Assembly: GCA_015143295.1 (NCBI GenBank)
Contig: CM026568.1
Coordinates: forward strand, 30,574,441 to 30,638,440
From: Tetracentron sinense
Lineage: Eukaryota; Streptophyta; Magnoliopsida; Trochodendrales; Trochodendraceae
Direction of reading: 5' to 3'
Length of the DNA: 64,000 nt
In this document: piece by piece, positions 1 through 11,785 of the stretch
Position numbering within the stretch: the stretch's first letter is position 1
How the letters are laid out: each line of letters starts with the position of its first letter
Position numbers and translations under genes: made by a program
The notes under the pieces: model-generated
Told to the model about the DNA's origin: nothing
Seen by the model: only the letters and a program-made list of their open reading frames with translations
Database searches by the model: none

Positions 1-1325
1 TTTGTTGAATGGCGTATGGTTTGGTGATACACACAGTATTTGCTGCTTCGTTTGTCTTCTTCTGTAGGCTTTTGGAATGGTGATGGTAAGTACAAAACGC
101 CATCAGCAATCCATACTTCCACAATTCGTAGTACTTCAGCCATGCTACAGGGAAAAGGAGGTGGAATGCTTTCTGGGTTGTACTTTGGTTTTTTGTCAGA
201 CTGATAAGAAGTATTTTTCTGAAACGGCCGCCTTCCAGAATTTTCTGCCGCCATTGCTGATTCTCTCTTATCTCTCCTACCATATCTATCTTCGTACCTT
301 GGTAGGGTTGCTCTTGATATGACTGTGTTGAGCCTTTGAGAAACATCATAAAGCTTTTCAAAAGAAGGGATAGTAGCTACCTCCAAATAGGCTCTATATT
401 CTTTTGCTGCTCCATCAACACATATTTGTACAAGTTGCTCCTCAGTTGTTGGTTCATGACAATCTAAAACCAAATATCGAAAGCGGCGAACATATTGTGT
501 CAGATCTTCATTAGGTCTTTGCCGCTCTTTCGACAAGGTATTGAGAGTAACACGGTCTTCTACAGAGAAAAACTTCTTGGAAAAGATAGTGACCATTTCT
601 TCCCAAGAGTGAATAGAGTTTGGAGCCAAAGTTGTGTACCAAGTGAAGGCACGATCAGTCAAAGATTTAGCAAATTCGCGGAGACGAAGCTCTTCATTGT
701 TAGCATATCTGCTTAATGCATCAGTGAAGCGCATTACATGCTCTCGAGCATTTCCAGTTCTTCCATTGTACAGAGTGAATTGGGGCGTGATATATCCTAC
801 TGGATATTCCATTCTCATGATTCTTGCTGAAAAGGGAGGTCTAGCATCGAAAGCATTCGAAAGTCCAGAGCGTTTTGCTTGCTCCTTTTCAAACATTTCA
901 GAGAAATCCTCGGCTGTCATATATGAGGAATGCCTCCCTTCTTGCTCGTGATGATTGCAGGGTGGAGAAGAAGGAATAGGATCTTTCCTGGGAGGATTAT
1001 TGTGCATGTCATTTTCTTCGTCATGTTGAGATGGAGAAGGTGTACGCTCCTGCATCCTCTCTGAATTGCGAACATTATCTTCACGATGGACTTTTTTGAA
1101 AAACTCCTGCATTTGTTTTTCTGATGCTGCTAACTGAGCTGCTACCTGAGTTTGGATAGCCTGCATCTGGGCTTGCATCTGTACTTGAGTTGCCTGAAAC
1201 TGAGCAAGAAAAGGCCCAAGAACAGCAGAAAGATCAGGAACTTCCACTCTGGAAGTATGAGATTCTTCCCTATTTTCTTCTTGAACAACATGTGCTTGGG
1301 ACGAAGCACCTTTTTTAGTCACCAT
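1..1325 (-). pseudogene. retrotransposon gag region, partial
   Basis: The minus strand reads as gag from an ATG at 1325-1323, just inside the primer-binding site, and runs off the left edge. A Gln-rich, coiled-coil-like N-terminal stretch is followed by a typical plant Retrotrans_gag core, including segments reading RAFTWYTTLAPNSI, HSWEEMV and FSKKFF. This is the capsid-type domain of Ty3/gypsy elements, which forms the particle in which the element is copied. Small plus-strand ORFs here (for example 495-716 and 634-951) are shadows of it. I class it as a fossil gag and make no statement about its integrity. Confidence 0.75.
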
Positions 1326-1350
1326 TTTCTCTCAAAAATTGTTACAGAAT

Positions 1351-1368
1351 TCCCCAGCAGAGTCGCCA
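1351..1368 (-). other. primer-binding site of the LTR element
   Basis: On the minus strand this reads TGGCGACTCTGCTGGGGA. It starts with the TGG expected to pair with a tRNA CCA tail and lies 4 bases inside the LTR edge at 1373 (LTR end ...CTACA on the minus strand). The layout LTR-spacer-PBS-gag is that of a 5' LTR. Confidence 0.7.
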
Positions 1369-2102
1369 AAAATGTAGGGGGGTATTTTGATCTTTGAAGA
1401 AACGGGGTTTACTGCAACCTCAATCTAGCCTAAATCTGATATCCAGACCGTTCTAAATTGAGTTATTTTTGGAAGAAATGATTCAAAGAACACAAGAAAG
1501 AAAAAGGAGAAAATAAGGAAATGATTCAGAGGGAGAGAAGAAAGAACGATGAAGAAAAGTAGTGACAGAATGTTTTTCCTTGATGAATCCTTTACTTTCT
1601 CTCTCTGTAAATTCTTTTAAAAAAAAATCTGGTTGTTCTTGGGAAATCTTCTGGGAACTCAAGGAAAGTCTCTCCTTATCAAGGAGGGGTCACCTCTATT
1701 TATAGGTGATTATCAAAATTGTAACCAACTTGTACAGCTGTCATAACCGTTTTTGTAACCGACTTTTAGAGAGAAAATATTGGATTCCATCAAGATAAAG
1801 GCGTTTTGTCACCATACCTCCTTTAAGCTTTTATGACCAAAGCTTTCAGATATTTTCTTCAAAGGTTAAAAGCGGTATTCATAATATCCATCTTTTAACA
1901 AATTCTATCTAAGCCCTCCAAACCACAACTCATCATCCTCCCCCAAAAGCAATTGGTAACTACACCGTGAAAGCGGGTCATACGCTTTCATGGTGTACTG
2001 TCCTGCTGAGGTAATATATTAGTGTTCAGACAGCAACACTCCTCTAGAGTAATAATCATGATAATATTAATAATAACGATGATGATAATCATCTAATAAT
2101 CA

Positions 2103-2262
2103 TCTCAAGTCCAATAGGGAAATCATAGGTGTTGGACGAGGACACCCTTCCCGTAACTCAGGTCCAATAGGGAAATCACAGGTGTTGGACGAGGACACCC
2201 TTCCCGTAACTCAGGTCCAATAGGGAAATCATAGGTGTTGGACGAGGACACCCTTCCCGTCA
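2103..2262. repeat. about 56-bp tandem repeat, 3 copies
   Basis: Three near-identical units, each containing CCAATAGGGAAATCA, GGTGTTGGACGAGGACACCC and TTCCCGT, follow each other. They lie in the putative U3 of the LTR. Confidence 0.9.
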
Positions 2263-2571
2263 GGCCTTAAGAGAAACTGAGGAAAAATCCATCCTCAATG
2301 CTTTCTCCCTGACTGTCAGCCCAGGAAGTAATCCATGCTTCACTGGAATAGGTAATGAGGGGAAACAGCCACACTCATTCCCACGGGGGAGGTACCAATC
2401 CATACCGTTCACCCCTGACAAAACAAATCTCCTTTCTGGCAGAAGTCCTCAGAAAGGCATACAAGGAGGGTACAAATCTATACCACACCTATCATCATAA
2501 GAAAGGCGTTGTAAACCAGAGCGAGGCACTGAAGTCATATAGAATATCCGAAGGCGTTGAATTCTGAATCA

Positions 2572-2705
2572 ACATCAAAGGCGTTAAAGCTTGAAACAAT
2601 ATCCAAAGGCGTTAGAGCCTGAAACAATATCCAAAGGCGTTAGAGCCTGAAATGATATCCGAAGGCGTTAGAGCCTGAAATAATATCCAAAAAGCGTTAG
2701 GACTT
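2572..2705. repeat. about 29-bp tandem repeat, about 5 copies
   Basis: Units with the pattern AAAGGCGTTAGAGCCTGAAA followed by an AATATCC-type joint repeat about five times with small changes. An earlier, more diverged unit starts near 2497. Likely part of the same LTR's U3 (inference). Confidence 0.85.
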
Positions 2706-3237
2706 GAATCTGTGCCAATAGCGTGAAAGGCGCAATAGTTTCATCTTTCATTAGTGACATAAGGGTAAAATTGTCATAAATGAGCAAAAAAAATCCTTTG
2801 TATGAACTAAAAACATAAGAGCTTAAAATCATTGATCATTAATGACTAGAATCATTTTTATCAGATAAACATGGAATTCTGTTAACCAATTCCCAAAAGG
2901 ATTTTAGTATGTGTAATATGCTAGAACGTCCTTTGAGCCACGTGTCATTATTTTATTGAATTATGAACAACGTCCTTAAATTCAAAATTTCTCAAATCAA
3001 ACTTTTCAATAACCATCATCAACATATGGTTAGTGAATTAGGCTCACTTACCATATAAGGACGGGTTTGAACCCAGGTCGTTATCTTGACACGCAACGAC
3101 TTTACAAACGAAGCAAGCAGGTAAAAAGGTCTTTGAATATATGGAGAAGCACATGCTTCCAATAGTCATGAATATATAACTCTGTACCCTGCATATAAAA
3201 AGGTCTTCTCTGGAGTTAGCATCAGTAAAGCGAAGAG

Positions 3238-3397
3238 TTTTTTTTTTGGGGCAATATCATTTCTCTGGGTTAGTGTCTGCTTTAAATGGCTTAACATGTT
3301 AGGTGGGCCGTGGGCATATAACTGCCACACTCGACGGGATTAGAACCCGGAGCCAAGCCCTCGAAAAGAGAAACACTACCACTGGGGCAAGCCCAAG
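3238..3397 (-). mobile_element. tRNA-derived SINE
   Basis: On the minus strand the block begins with CCTTGGGCTTGCCCCAGTGG, which fits a polymerase III A box. It continues with GGGTTCTAATCCCG (B box) and ends in an A run (plus-strand T run at 3238-3247). Length about 160 bp. No clear target duplication was found. Confidence 0.7.
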
Positions 3398-3399
3398 GT

Positions 3400-3755
3400 G
3401 TGTCTAGAGGTTACGAGAACGGGAAGTAGATCAAATAACAAAAGTTAGCAGAGCTCTGGGCAGTGTTTCAAGGGCTGAGCTTGGCGTGGAGTAAAGGGCT
3501 CAGAAAGGTAGTTGTGGAGTTGGATTCTCTAGTTGTCCTAACGATGCTGGGTAGAGAGGCTCCTGATAGTGACCCTAATGTTTTTTGATTCGTGCATGTC
3601 GAGAACTTTTAGCTCGACCATAGACTTGCAGATTGGCTCAAGCATTTACAAAAGGGAATATGGCTGTTGACTGACTTGCTAATCATGGGTTGATCTTCCT
3701 CTTGGTTTGACTGATCGGTGCTTAACGTTGCACATTTAGGCACCCGAAAGTATAC
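3400..3755. other. no recognisable feature
   Basis: I see no ORF, RNA gene or repeat structure here that I can support. Confidence 0.5.
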
Positions 3756-3756
3756 T

Positions 3757-4917
3757 TGTTAGTTCTTTAGGACTTAATTCTTGTAGTTTTTAATTACAAT
3801 TTATTGTTTTTGGGACCAAAGAGAGAAAATATCAAAATTCTCAAATGATGAGAGCTTTCAAGAATTTGGAAGAGCTCAGACGATGAAAGAACTGAAGAAA
3901 TAGGAAAAGAAATGAAGCAAAAGTGCACTGCCACAAACCGTCCGAGCACAACTCACCACCACCCGAGCGGTGGCCTAAACTGCTCGAGCGGAAGACCGCA
4001 ATTTTATTTTCTGGATTTTTTCCTTTTTGAAACCCTACTTGTTACCTTATTAAAGGAAACGAGTTCGTAAGTTTTAGGACGATTTTTTTATCAGAGAAAG
4101 AGGCCGGAGAAGAGTTTTGGAAAGTCTTGGAGCATGGAATCTTCACCATCTATGGCGGCTAATCCTTCTCCCATGATCAACTAAATCTCTCATCTAAGGT
4201 TTCGATGAAACCCTAGCCAAGTAACTATGGTTTAGTTGTTTTGTTTTAGGGTTTTATTATTTGTAAACGATGAAGGCATGACTTAAGGATTGCTTTGACA
4301 ATCAATTCTAATGTTTTTATTCAATCTTAATAAAGTTCTTTCTTGTCTTAGGAATTCTTCTTTTTGATTGAGATTCAATTCATATTTAATTTATGTGATT
4401 TTATATATGAATGTTTATGCAATAGAATTGATTGTACAAGTAGTTAAATGTTTAGATGATTTATACCCAGGGAAGACAAATCGTGCTACAACCTTAGGTT
4501 AATTAATTTAGTGTGGATGACTTGTGTTAACCAAAAATAGGTCATGCTTAAGATTTAAGTACTTACTTAAGATTTAAGTACTTGATCTTTTTGATGATTT
4601 AAATTGAGACTTGTAGTCTCAATTAATCGTAATCGAGTGCAAATAATTATACCCTGATTAAATACAATATACCACGATTAGGAGGCTAGTGGTAGATTCG
4701 ATGTCTTAGATCTCTTTTTCTTGAATTTCACATTACTTTTATTTGTTTTCGGCATTTATAATAATTTTAGGATTTTTAAATACAAACCAAACCCTTTGTG
4801 TTCACCGTTATATCAAAATTCATCTTTACTATTAAGCAATATAACTAGCGCTAGCGCAGACTTCGTGGTTCGACACCCTCAATACTTGTCACTATTCTCC
4901 GGAATTAGTGTTTTTAC
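3757..4917 (+). repeat. old LTR-like block (possible solo LTR or LTR remnant)
   Basis: Begins TGTTAGTTC and ends GTGTTTTTACA (TG...CA). The interior has CGAG-rich motifs (CCGAGCGGTGG, CTGCTCGAGCGG) and, near the 3' side, a GTGGTTCGACACCC segment like that seen in many plant Ty3/gypsy LTRs and leaders. No matching 5-bp target duplication is present (ATACT versus AGATA), so the limits and solo-LTR status are uncertain. Treated as a fossil. Confidence 0.4.
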
Positions 4918-5460
4918 AAGATAATGATCTTAATCAATCATTGACCACCTTGGAGGAACCTCTAGAAGGTCTCAAACCTCTTCTTTGAAATGATGTTATC
5001 GGGGTTACGACCCCAAATCTTGTTCTTTTTAGTTTTTGAGGGCTTTGCCCCCCATTGAACAAAAATAAGAAAGAAAGTGCACAGTAGGTTCTGAGGTTTT
5101 AGTAACAATGCCATATTGCTCAACTCAATTTTCCATCTCTTTGGTAGGAAATTGGTGGGACTATGGCTGAATCAGAATGATTTTATCGACATGGACTCAG
5201 AGCAAGGGTTTGAGAAAGACCCTGCCTCATCATCCCAGGGCTTGATCCTGGCTCTCCCACATGAAACCCCACCATGCCCGCCATTGGAGCAGGTGGCAGG
5301 TGTCTCTTGGGTATTTGTTTAAGGCTCTTTTGAACTCTCAATGGGTACAAGGCATGTTTCTAGAGCTTCCAATGCTGTATCAAAGCAACATCTCTCTTAC
5401 CTACCAAAGAGAAAATTACAAAAAAGAAAAGAAAAGAGAGAGATAATGAAGGCATGCATA
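4918..5460. other. no recognisable gene; 3' flank of carbonic anhydrase
   Basis: Short ORFs at 5116-5322 and 5261-5446 show no recognised domain. I see nothing else supportable before the carbonic anhydrase 3' end. Confidence 0.5.
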
Positions 5461-5480
5461 CAGGAGCACTCTCCATTATG

Positions 5481-5486
5481 TTTATT
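5481..5486 (-). terminator. polyadenylation signal of carbonic anhydrase
   Basis: AATAAA on the minus strand, about 115 bases after the stop codon. It is the closest canonical signal downstream of the gene. Confidence 0.55.
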
Positions 5487-5548
5487 GTGAATACAGCATA
5501 TATTTTAACAGGAAAACGAAAGGCTAGAAACAAAGGTGGGTCACTAAT

Positions 5549-5627
5549 TATGGATGATGATCATAGAGAGAGAGAGAGTGAAAGGCAAATGGATGATGAT
5601 CATACAGAGAGAGAGGGTGAAAGGCCA
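5549..5627. repeat. 39-40-bp direct duplication at the carbonic anhydrase stop codon
   Basis: Two adjacent units, each starting ATGGATGATGATCATA followed by a GA run and GTGAAAGGC. The stop codon (5602-5600, minus) lies inside the right-hand unit, so the left unit is a post-stop copy of the protein's C-terminal coding end. Confidence 0.85.
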
Positions 5628-8600
5628 AGGCCAAGCCCCCAGAGCTCAAAAGATCCCTTAACAAAATCGTAGTGTCCGCCCTTCAAAGCCAGGGTTTTGT
5701 TCATCAATCCTTCTTTCACGAACGGATACGTAAGCAGGTTGCCCAGAGATACATTCACTGCTTCCTGCATTACATACATCACAATATAAGCATTCAACAT
5801 CACAGTATCATTAAGTACTAGCAATGTAACAATAGACTCTCCTTATATCAAAGATATATACATAGAACAATAGGAGCTTCATCATACATTTCTTGATCTT
5901 TGGAATATAGATGATTAGAACTGCATTTGGTCCTTACAAAATACAAAGCTTCATGCCAAAACTATTATGAAGCCTAAAACCTGATAGAGAATGGAGTAAA
6001 TATATTAAGATGTGATGAAATACATTGTATATCATCACAGATAGATTTTAATTTGAATTTGCATTGGAATAGATTTATATTAGATTAGATTAGTTTGGTA
6101 AGATTTGATCAAATTGAGATTTAGTTGTATTTTCATATTTGGATGCATTTCTCTTTTCAAATTCAAATCCACTTGAGATGATATACAATATATCTCATCA
6201 CATTTATTATCCTACTCCATTCTCTATCAAAACCATCAAGGGTCATGGTCCCTATACTTCTATATAATTCTCATACATAAAAAAAAAAAGAAAAAAAAAG
6301 CATAGGTTCGTGAGTAGAAGTCGAGATTATCTGATCTAATTTTATTTCTTAAACTGGCACTGGAAAATGGAAATACCCTTGTGGGAGTGTTTGGGGAATC
6401 TACTGTATCTCAATCCCACCAAGCAAAATAAGGATGGGCAACAGTACAAGCTGTTGCTCTGTCCTCCCAAAGGCCAGAAAATGCTCTGTCCTCCCAAAGC
6501 CCAGAAAATGACGCCACTATCATGACAACAAATTCACAGTACATTTTCTGATGTTGCACCAATTCATTGGGCTGCTGGGCAAAAGCCCAACAGCTAGTGC
6601 TGTTGCCCATTATTGTCCCACCTACCAGATCTCTTAGTTCTACCCAAAAGGTAAATCCCATTGCAAATGATCCAGGCATACATGTATGAAGCAAATTATC
6701 AGTTATTGATCAGGTTGATTTGTAGCATAGGAAATACCTAATTTTTCCTTTCGCCGAGAATTGGGCAATTAAGGCCCTACGAACTAAGGCCAGTAGGCCC
6801 AGTACTCCCCTCCAATTAAATTGTTGGGCAATCATGTTTCATCTACTATGGGAACCTTATCCATAATCTGGTGAGGTTGGGTCTTTGCCACGTGTCACAT
6901 GGTATTGGATTATGCTTGCAGGACAAGTGGCATGGCTAAAGGTAATACAAAAGTAGCCATGTTGCCAGTTTGTAGGAGGGGAAGGAATCATGGGGCATGG
7001 AACCGAGATAAACAGATGATTTCCCTGACTTGTTTTGACCTTAGATCTTCAGTTTAGTAAAGAGAGTGAGAGATGGAGAGAGTGGGCTTACCTTTTCGCA
7101 ATTTGTGCACTGTTCCTGGAAAGATAAACTGCTGCCCTCTGCTTTCACCTTGGTCTTGGCGGGCAAACAGATTTTGACCCAGTGCTCTATGAATTCACTG
7201 CATATCTCAATCAGACAGACAGATGGGAAAGATTATTAGCAAGTCAGTATTTTTCTCTTTTTACACCCTCTCTTGGGTTCCACTTCAAAACTCCAAAAAT
7301 ATAGTTAGTTCTAAGTTATGCACTTGTGAAGTAAAACTTGGCAACAATGGCATTTGTAGCTAGGGTTTCAAAGGACTAATGGATGCTGACATAACAGGGA
7401 TCTAGACATATCGGGGAAATGTAAGATATGCACATTTTTTTAAAAATGTTACTGTCACATTTACTATTTATATTTAAAAACATTGTTATAATTTTCCTGA
7501 TGTGAACATCATCTAATTGGTCATTTGTAACCTTGTTCACTCTATGTGTGCGCGTTCCAGTGTAAAGTATAAAAATTACAAAAATTTATTATTATTTAAA
7601 ATTTTAGTTGGGTAAGTATTAACTCTAAGAATTAATGCAATAATTAACTAGAGCCCGTTTGGCATCACTCCCATGAACAATTCTCTAGAATAGAAACTCT
7701 TAGGTTTTTATTCTCAGGGAATAGAGAATTGTTCCATGAGAGTGATGCCAAATAGGATTGATACCCAATTAGGATTTTTTGTTCTATTCCCTGGGAATAG
7801 AAACTCTTAAGTTTTTATTCTAGAGGAATAGAGAATTTTTCCTTGAGAGTGATGCCAAACAGGACTGATATCCAACTAGGATTTAGACTGCTTAACTATG
7901 TGACCAACACATTTAGCCCCCTAACAAATGGTGGTGTTTCTATGCGCGAGCATTACACCCGAACGTGTAAAGAAGTTATTCCTTTAGAGATTCTCTATGA
8001 ATATAAAGGGTTATTGTGTGATATGTACTGTTTATGTTATATGCAAGTGTTTATTGATTTGATGGAACTGAAATGAGACACGAAGAAAGTTGAACTTCCT
8101 CATTAACATTCCACATTCCAAGCAAAAGTTCTCCCTTTTACATAAAAGTGGAATCAAATACCAGGTAGGGGTTTTCAATAATCCTCCCCATCTTTGCGGA
8201 ACAAAGCTCCATGATATCGGTACATTTTATAAAATAAAGTCAATTTAAAAGCATCTCACTTGTCGCTCCTACAACAGAGTTGTATCCCTCAAGGTTGAAA
8301 TGAGTATTATGCCCGCTCACTTAACTAGATCATATACTAACCAAGGTTGCGGCCATCACAGAAAACAGTATTTTTCATCCCTTAATTAGACATAAAATTA
8401 TTCCTAATACATTATAGAAGAACAGTAACATGGGAGGAGAAACCCAAATCTGGGACCTCTGATAAGCCAAAGAGCTGATTAAGAATGCTTATACTTGTTT
8501 TAAAAGGTATATACCCTTCATTTAAAACTGATAAAGATATAAAGAGAGTTGCAAGAAGATAAGGCCTTACCTAGCCGTGGTCCCATCGTCCGGAATGGAC

Positions 8601-11600
8601 ATGAGCCCCTTTATCCCACCACAACAGCTGTGTCCAATAACCACAATATTCTCCACCTGTGGAATAATCCCATTTTTAATTCCAAAGGGGAAAAAAGTAA
8701 TAATAATAATTAAAAAAAAAAAACTCCCCAACCACCAATAAGAGCAAGATAATCTAGTGTAAAATATCATATCATGCTTCTGTGGGGTCTACAAAACACA
8801 TGGTTCCTAAGTTGATCAATCAGTGATAAAACACGCATCCGTTGATTATCAAAGGAAGCCTTTGGTAACAATTTCAGATCACTCTGTTTTGGATTGTTCC
8901 AAGTTTATATAATTTCTCTAGAACGAGAAAAGCAAGATAGAATAAATGGGGTTTGGTGAGGATATGAGGTCAAGGAAGACGGGAGAGATAGAAAGGTGGG
9001 GTGGGACCTGGCCTAATGACTATATTCTTAACCCTTCACGGCTGTCACACCACAAAGTCTCCCTCCACAAACGGCATCAATACTAATAAAGAACCAGAAA
9101 AAAAAATAGTAGAATATAAAATATAATTAAAAATATATAAATAAATAAACAAAGAAGCCAATATATTCACCTTGAGATGCAAGACAGCATATTCAATGGC
9201 CGCCCCAACACCGGAATATTTAGTCTGTGAAGCAGTAGACAAACCCAAAATATATTATCAAAATTCTAGAGAGTAAATTATGACTAATTAGTGATTAAAC
9301 TATTGATTAAAGATAACCGTGGAGAGATTAAATACTGATTAAAGATGTTAATTAGGATTTAGGTAAGACTTAAACCTGGTCATATGGTGGGACCATGTTA
9401 GCGATGTTTCGGATCATAAAAGCCTCCCCCGGCTGAAAATCCAGTATATGGGAAGGGCAAACTCGGGAATCCGAGCACGCAAACACCATAAACTGCATAC
9501 CATTAGCAACAAAATATCAGGATTAACACGCGCACGAATAACAAAATGAAAATTTTACGTTCTTGTTCTCTTGTCAATCTTCATTACTGTAGACTTGTGA
9601 TGAAGAAGACTTCTTGAATTATGGTTAAAGCTTTTGCTAGTTTCACTCTCAACCAATTGAACCAAAAGAAAGTGAGGATAAGATCTCTTACTTTTTGTTC
9701 TTTTATTTTCAAAGAAAGTGTAGTTGGAGAGTGACGCTAGCACTTCCCTCATGGATTTTTTGGGTTTGGTAGTTAGTAATTAGGTGAGAAAACCATAAGG
9801 ATTGGCTGTGTAAAAGCACAAAAACCTTAATTTTATGTCGCTTTTTGGGTGCAGTCACATGGGGAAGAGTGTTTTAAAGTTAGGATAAAGGTAATGGAGC
9901 TTTTAAAAAAGAATAGTGATAGGACCCATGGATAGGGCTGTCAACGGATTGGATTCGGATCGGATCTGCCTAGATCCGAATCCGATCCGATTAAGAATCC
10001 GACTGATCTGAATCCGATCTGAGATCCGTCGGATCATGAAGTAACCGATCCGAATCCGATCCGATTATATATCATCCAATCCGAATCCGATCCGATCCGA
10101 GTAGGGTTATTTTTTTTTAAAAAAATCTATTTTAATAATAACAAATCTAATAATACCTTAATTAATACCAATTAATGTTAATTTTTTTAAAAATTAATAT
10201 TTTATACATAGAAAATCTAAATAATATATTTAAAATAATTAAAAATTATTATTATTATCAGATCGGATTTTAATTGGATCGGATCACCCTATATCCAGAT
10301 CCGATCCGATTATAATCGGATTCCACCGATCCGATCCGAATCCGATCCGACGGATCACATATAGGGTCCAAAGTCCGGCTAATCGGATCGGATTCGGATC
10401 GGATCCGGATCATGATCCGGTCCATTGACAGCCCTACCCATGGATTCCACTTCCTAACCTAAGGCATCCACCTCTTAAATGCTCCCCAACTACAGTTGGA
10501 TCCTTGGCTTTACTCCATCAAGTCTAATTCAACATTGGCAGTAATCTTAGGTGTAATTGTGTGTGTTTAGATGTTATTGTACCTCCTTAACAAACAAACA
10601 AAAAGTTGAATTGGATTCTTGGCTTGACTCGATCAAGTTGAATTAAAGTTTTTGGCTTGATCGAGCCAAGCTTTTATTTGAGCTTGAAATTATGGTCAAG
10701 CAAAGCCTGAGCCAGACCCGCTTGATTTAGTTCGACTTAAATAATAATAATAATTATTATTATTATAAAAATATTTTGTAATGAATCAAGCTAGAACTTG
10801 AGCCGAGCTGAGCCTCACGGAACAAGTTTAAGCCCAACTCGGCTCAATTTGACTTGAATACACCTTAATAATGCCAGCCAAAAACTAACCTAAGGTTAAG
10901 ATTTGTCCTTTTTGGGGTATATTTTAGGCAGCCTATTACGGCAAACCCTTGACCTCATAAAGTTAAAAGTACCCTGGGTTGTGTGAAACCTTCAAAAGGT
11001 TAAAGTACAATAATCATTGATTCTAAAATGACTAAAATACCATTAGATTGAGGAATGATTCCCGAGCATTACCTTCGGGCTCTGGCCTTTGGCAAGTTCA
11101 CTGTATAAAGCGGGATTCTTCCTGCAAAACGCATCACAAGTCACAAACCCTAAGAAATGATATGATAAGTAAATCCAATGCTCTGGCCTTATCATTTTTA
11201 CAGAAAACAAGGATATTTACGGCATAACATCCCAAAAGAGAACATTCGAGAGTTTTCAGTTATACAGTACGACAAAAATTCCAACCAAAAAACCCACAAG
11301 CAACGACCTACTCGTATTTCTCTTTCTTGAAGTGAATAAACCCGGTTTTCATCCTCTCGACCGGGTCAAACCCTTTGCAATCGGTCGACTGCAACTCGGC
11401 CGTTATCTGCTCGATTTTTGCAGCGGCAACAGCTTCGAGGTCTCCCTTCTCACTGCAATATGGACCAGTGATAAATAAGAGAAATCGTCGAAGAACTCAA
11501 TTTACAGTTCTACCATTGATCTAAGCAAAATGTTAACGGTGGTGATTTGTGACGGTCCAAAGTGGGACCCATCAAGCCACACGGACAGACGGGTGATGGA

Positions 11601-11785
11601 AAGCCTGCTCGTCGGGTCCCACATGGAAACAAACTACTCAAACCGCGAATGCAGGTTTTGTTGCGGTTATATAGGAGAGAAATTGGAGTGCCGAGAAGTT
11701 GACGAGAAATTGGAATTATAGCGTTTCATTACCTGAGAAGCTTCCCCAGTCCTGCAATGGCCGCCTCGTATGAATCTTTCCCCAT
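5600..11785 (-). CDS. BCA: beta-class carbonic anhydrase, cytosolic type
   Basis: Catalyses reversible hydration of CO2 to bicarbonate with a zinc ion. Coding exons in order of translation (minus): 11785-11733, 11452-11312, 11121-11073, 9492-9376, 9224-9171, 8656-8571, 7197-7092, 5764-5600. All junctions are GT-AG and the 771-nt frame stays open, giving 256 aa, the usual length of cytosolic plant forms. Zinc ligands are visible as Cys87 in CSDSR (with the Asp89-Arg91 dyad), and His147 and Cys150 in [11 protein letters not shown]. The C-terminus reads [16 protein letters not shown]. The protein begins [13 protein letters not shown] with no transit-peptide-like leader, so I infer a cytosolic or membrane-edge isoform rather than the chloroplast one; an alternative upstream first exon cannot be excluded. 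A start at 11785 is favoured because family similarity begins there and an acceptor AG (last base 11795) ends just upstream. Confidence 0.95.
5982..6229. mobile_element. MITE in carbonic anhydrase intron 7
   Basis: About 65-bp imperfect terminal inverted repeats: left TGATAGAGAATGGAGTA and right TACTCCATTCTCTATCA. Both continue inward with GTGATGA and TTGTATATCATC. Length 248 bp. Flanks share AAACC, a possible 5-bp target duplication. Superfamily not assigned. Confidence 0.75.
7652..7866. mobile_element. fold-back MITE in carbonic anhydrase intron 6
   Basis: Ends AGCCCGTTTGGCATCACTC and (inverted) AGTCCTGTTTGGCATCACTC. Inside there is a second, internal inverted copy of the end (GAGAGTGATGCCAAA near 7739), so the element looks like one and a half fold-back units. 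Such GTTTGGCA ends are common in plant hAT MITEs. No clear target duplication. Confidence 0.7.
9933..10436. mobile_element. hAT-like MITE with GGATCCGAATCC-type ends, carbonic anhydrase intron 3
   Basis: Begins TAGGGCTGTCAACGGATTGG and ends with the inverse (CATTGACAGCCCTA). Flanked by a perfect 8-bp duplication CCCATGGA (9925-9932 and 10437-10444). Both arms are crowded with GATCCGAATCCGATCC motifs in both orientations around an AT-rich centre. The 8-bp duplication and TAGGG end fit the hAT superfamily. Confidence 0.9.
10600..10865. mobile_element. decayed hAT-like repeat with GCTTGA/GAGCCGAG motifs
   Basis: Segments such as CTTGATCGAGCCAAGC and GAGCCGAGCTGAGCC flank an AT-rich core, resembling the intact elements at 14666-15198 and 17441-17941. 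Ends are too decayed to define. Confidence 0.45.

Larger units (their letters stand above)
1..2750 (-). mobile_element. LTR retrotransposon, 5' part (LTR, primer site, gag), runs off left edge
   Basis: Seen: on the minus strand, in order, an LTR-like block with a TATA box, a primer-binding-like site and a gag reading region that continues past base 1. The LTR edge beside the primer site is at 1373. Its far edge is not clear; the repeat-rich part reaches about 2700, so the end given is approximate. The gag type points to the Ty3/gypsy superfamily (inference). Only the 5' end lies in the window, so pol, the second LTR and the target duplication cannot be judged. It is treated as a fossil with an unknown number of breaks. 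Confidence 0.75.
1373..2750 (-). repeat. 5' LTR of the minus-strand element, far edge uncertain
   Basis: Starts (as 3' end on minus) at TGTAGGGGGG in plus orientation. A minus-strand TATAAATAG box lies near 1694-1702. Upstream of it, in the U3 direction, are two blocks of tandem repeats (2103-2262 and about 2572-2705). I could not place the outer LTR end because the partner LTR is outside the window. Confidence 0.55.

Noticed and set aside
495-951. Plus-strand frames at the left end
   Set aside because: They are opposite-strand shadows of the retrotransposon gag region.
3056-3130. tRNA-like segment with GGGTTTGAACCC
   Set aside because: Only a B-box-like piece is present; no cloverleaf could be formed, so it may be a SINE scrap but is not a tRNA gene.
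11530-11721. 63-aa plus-strand frame
   Set aside because: It lies in carbonic anhydrase intron 1 on the opposite strand and has no recognisable content.
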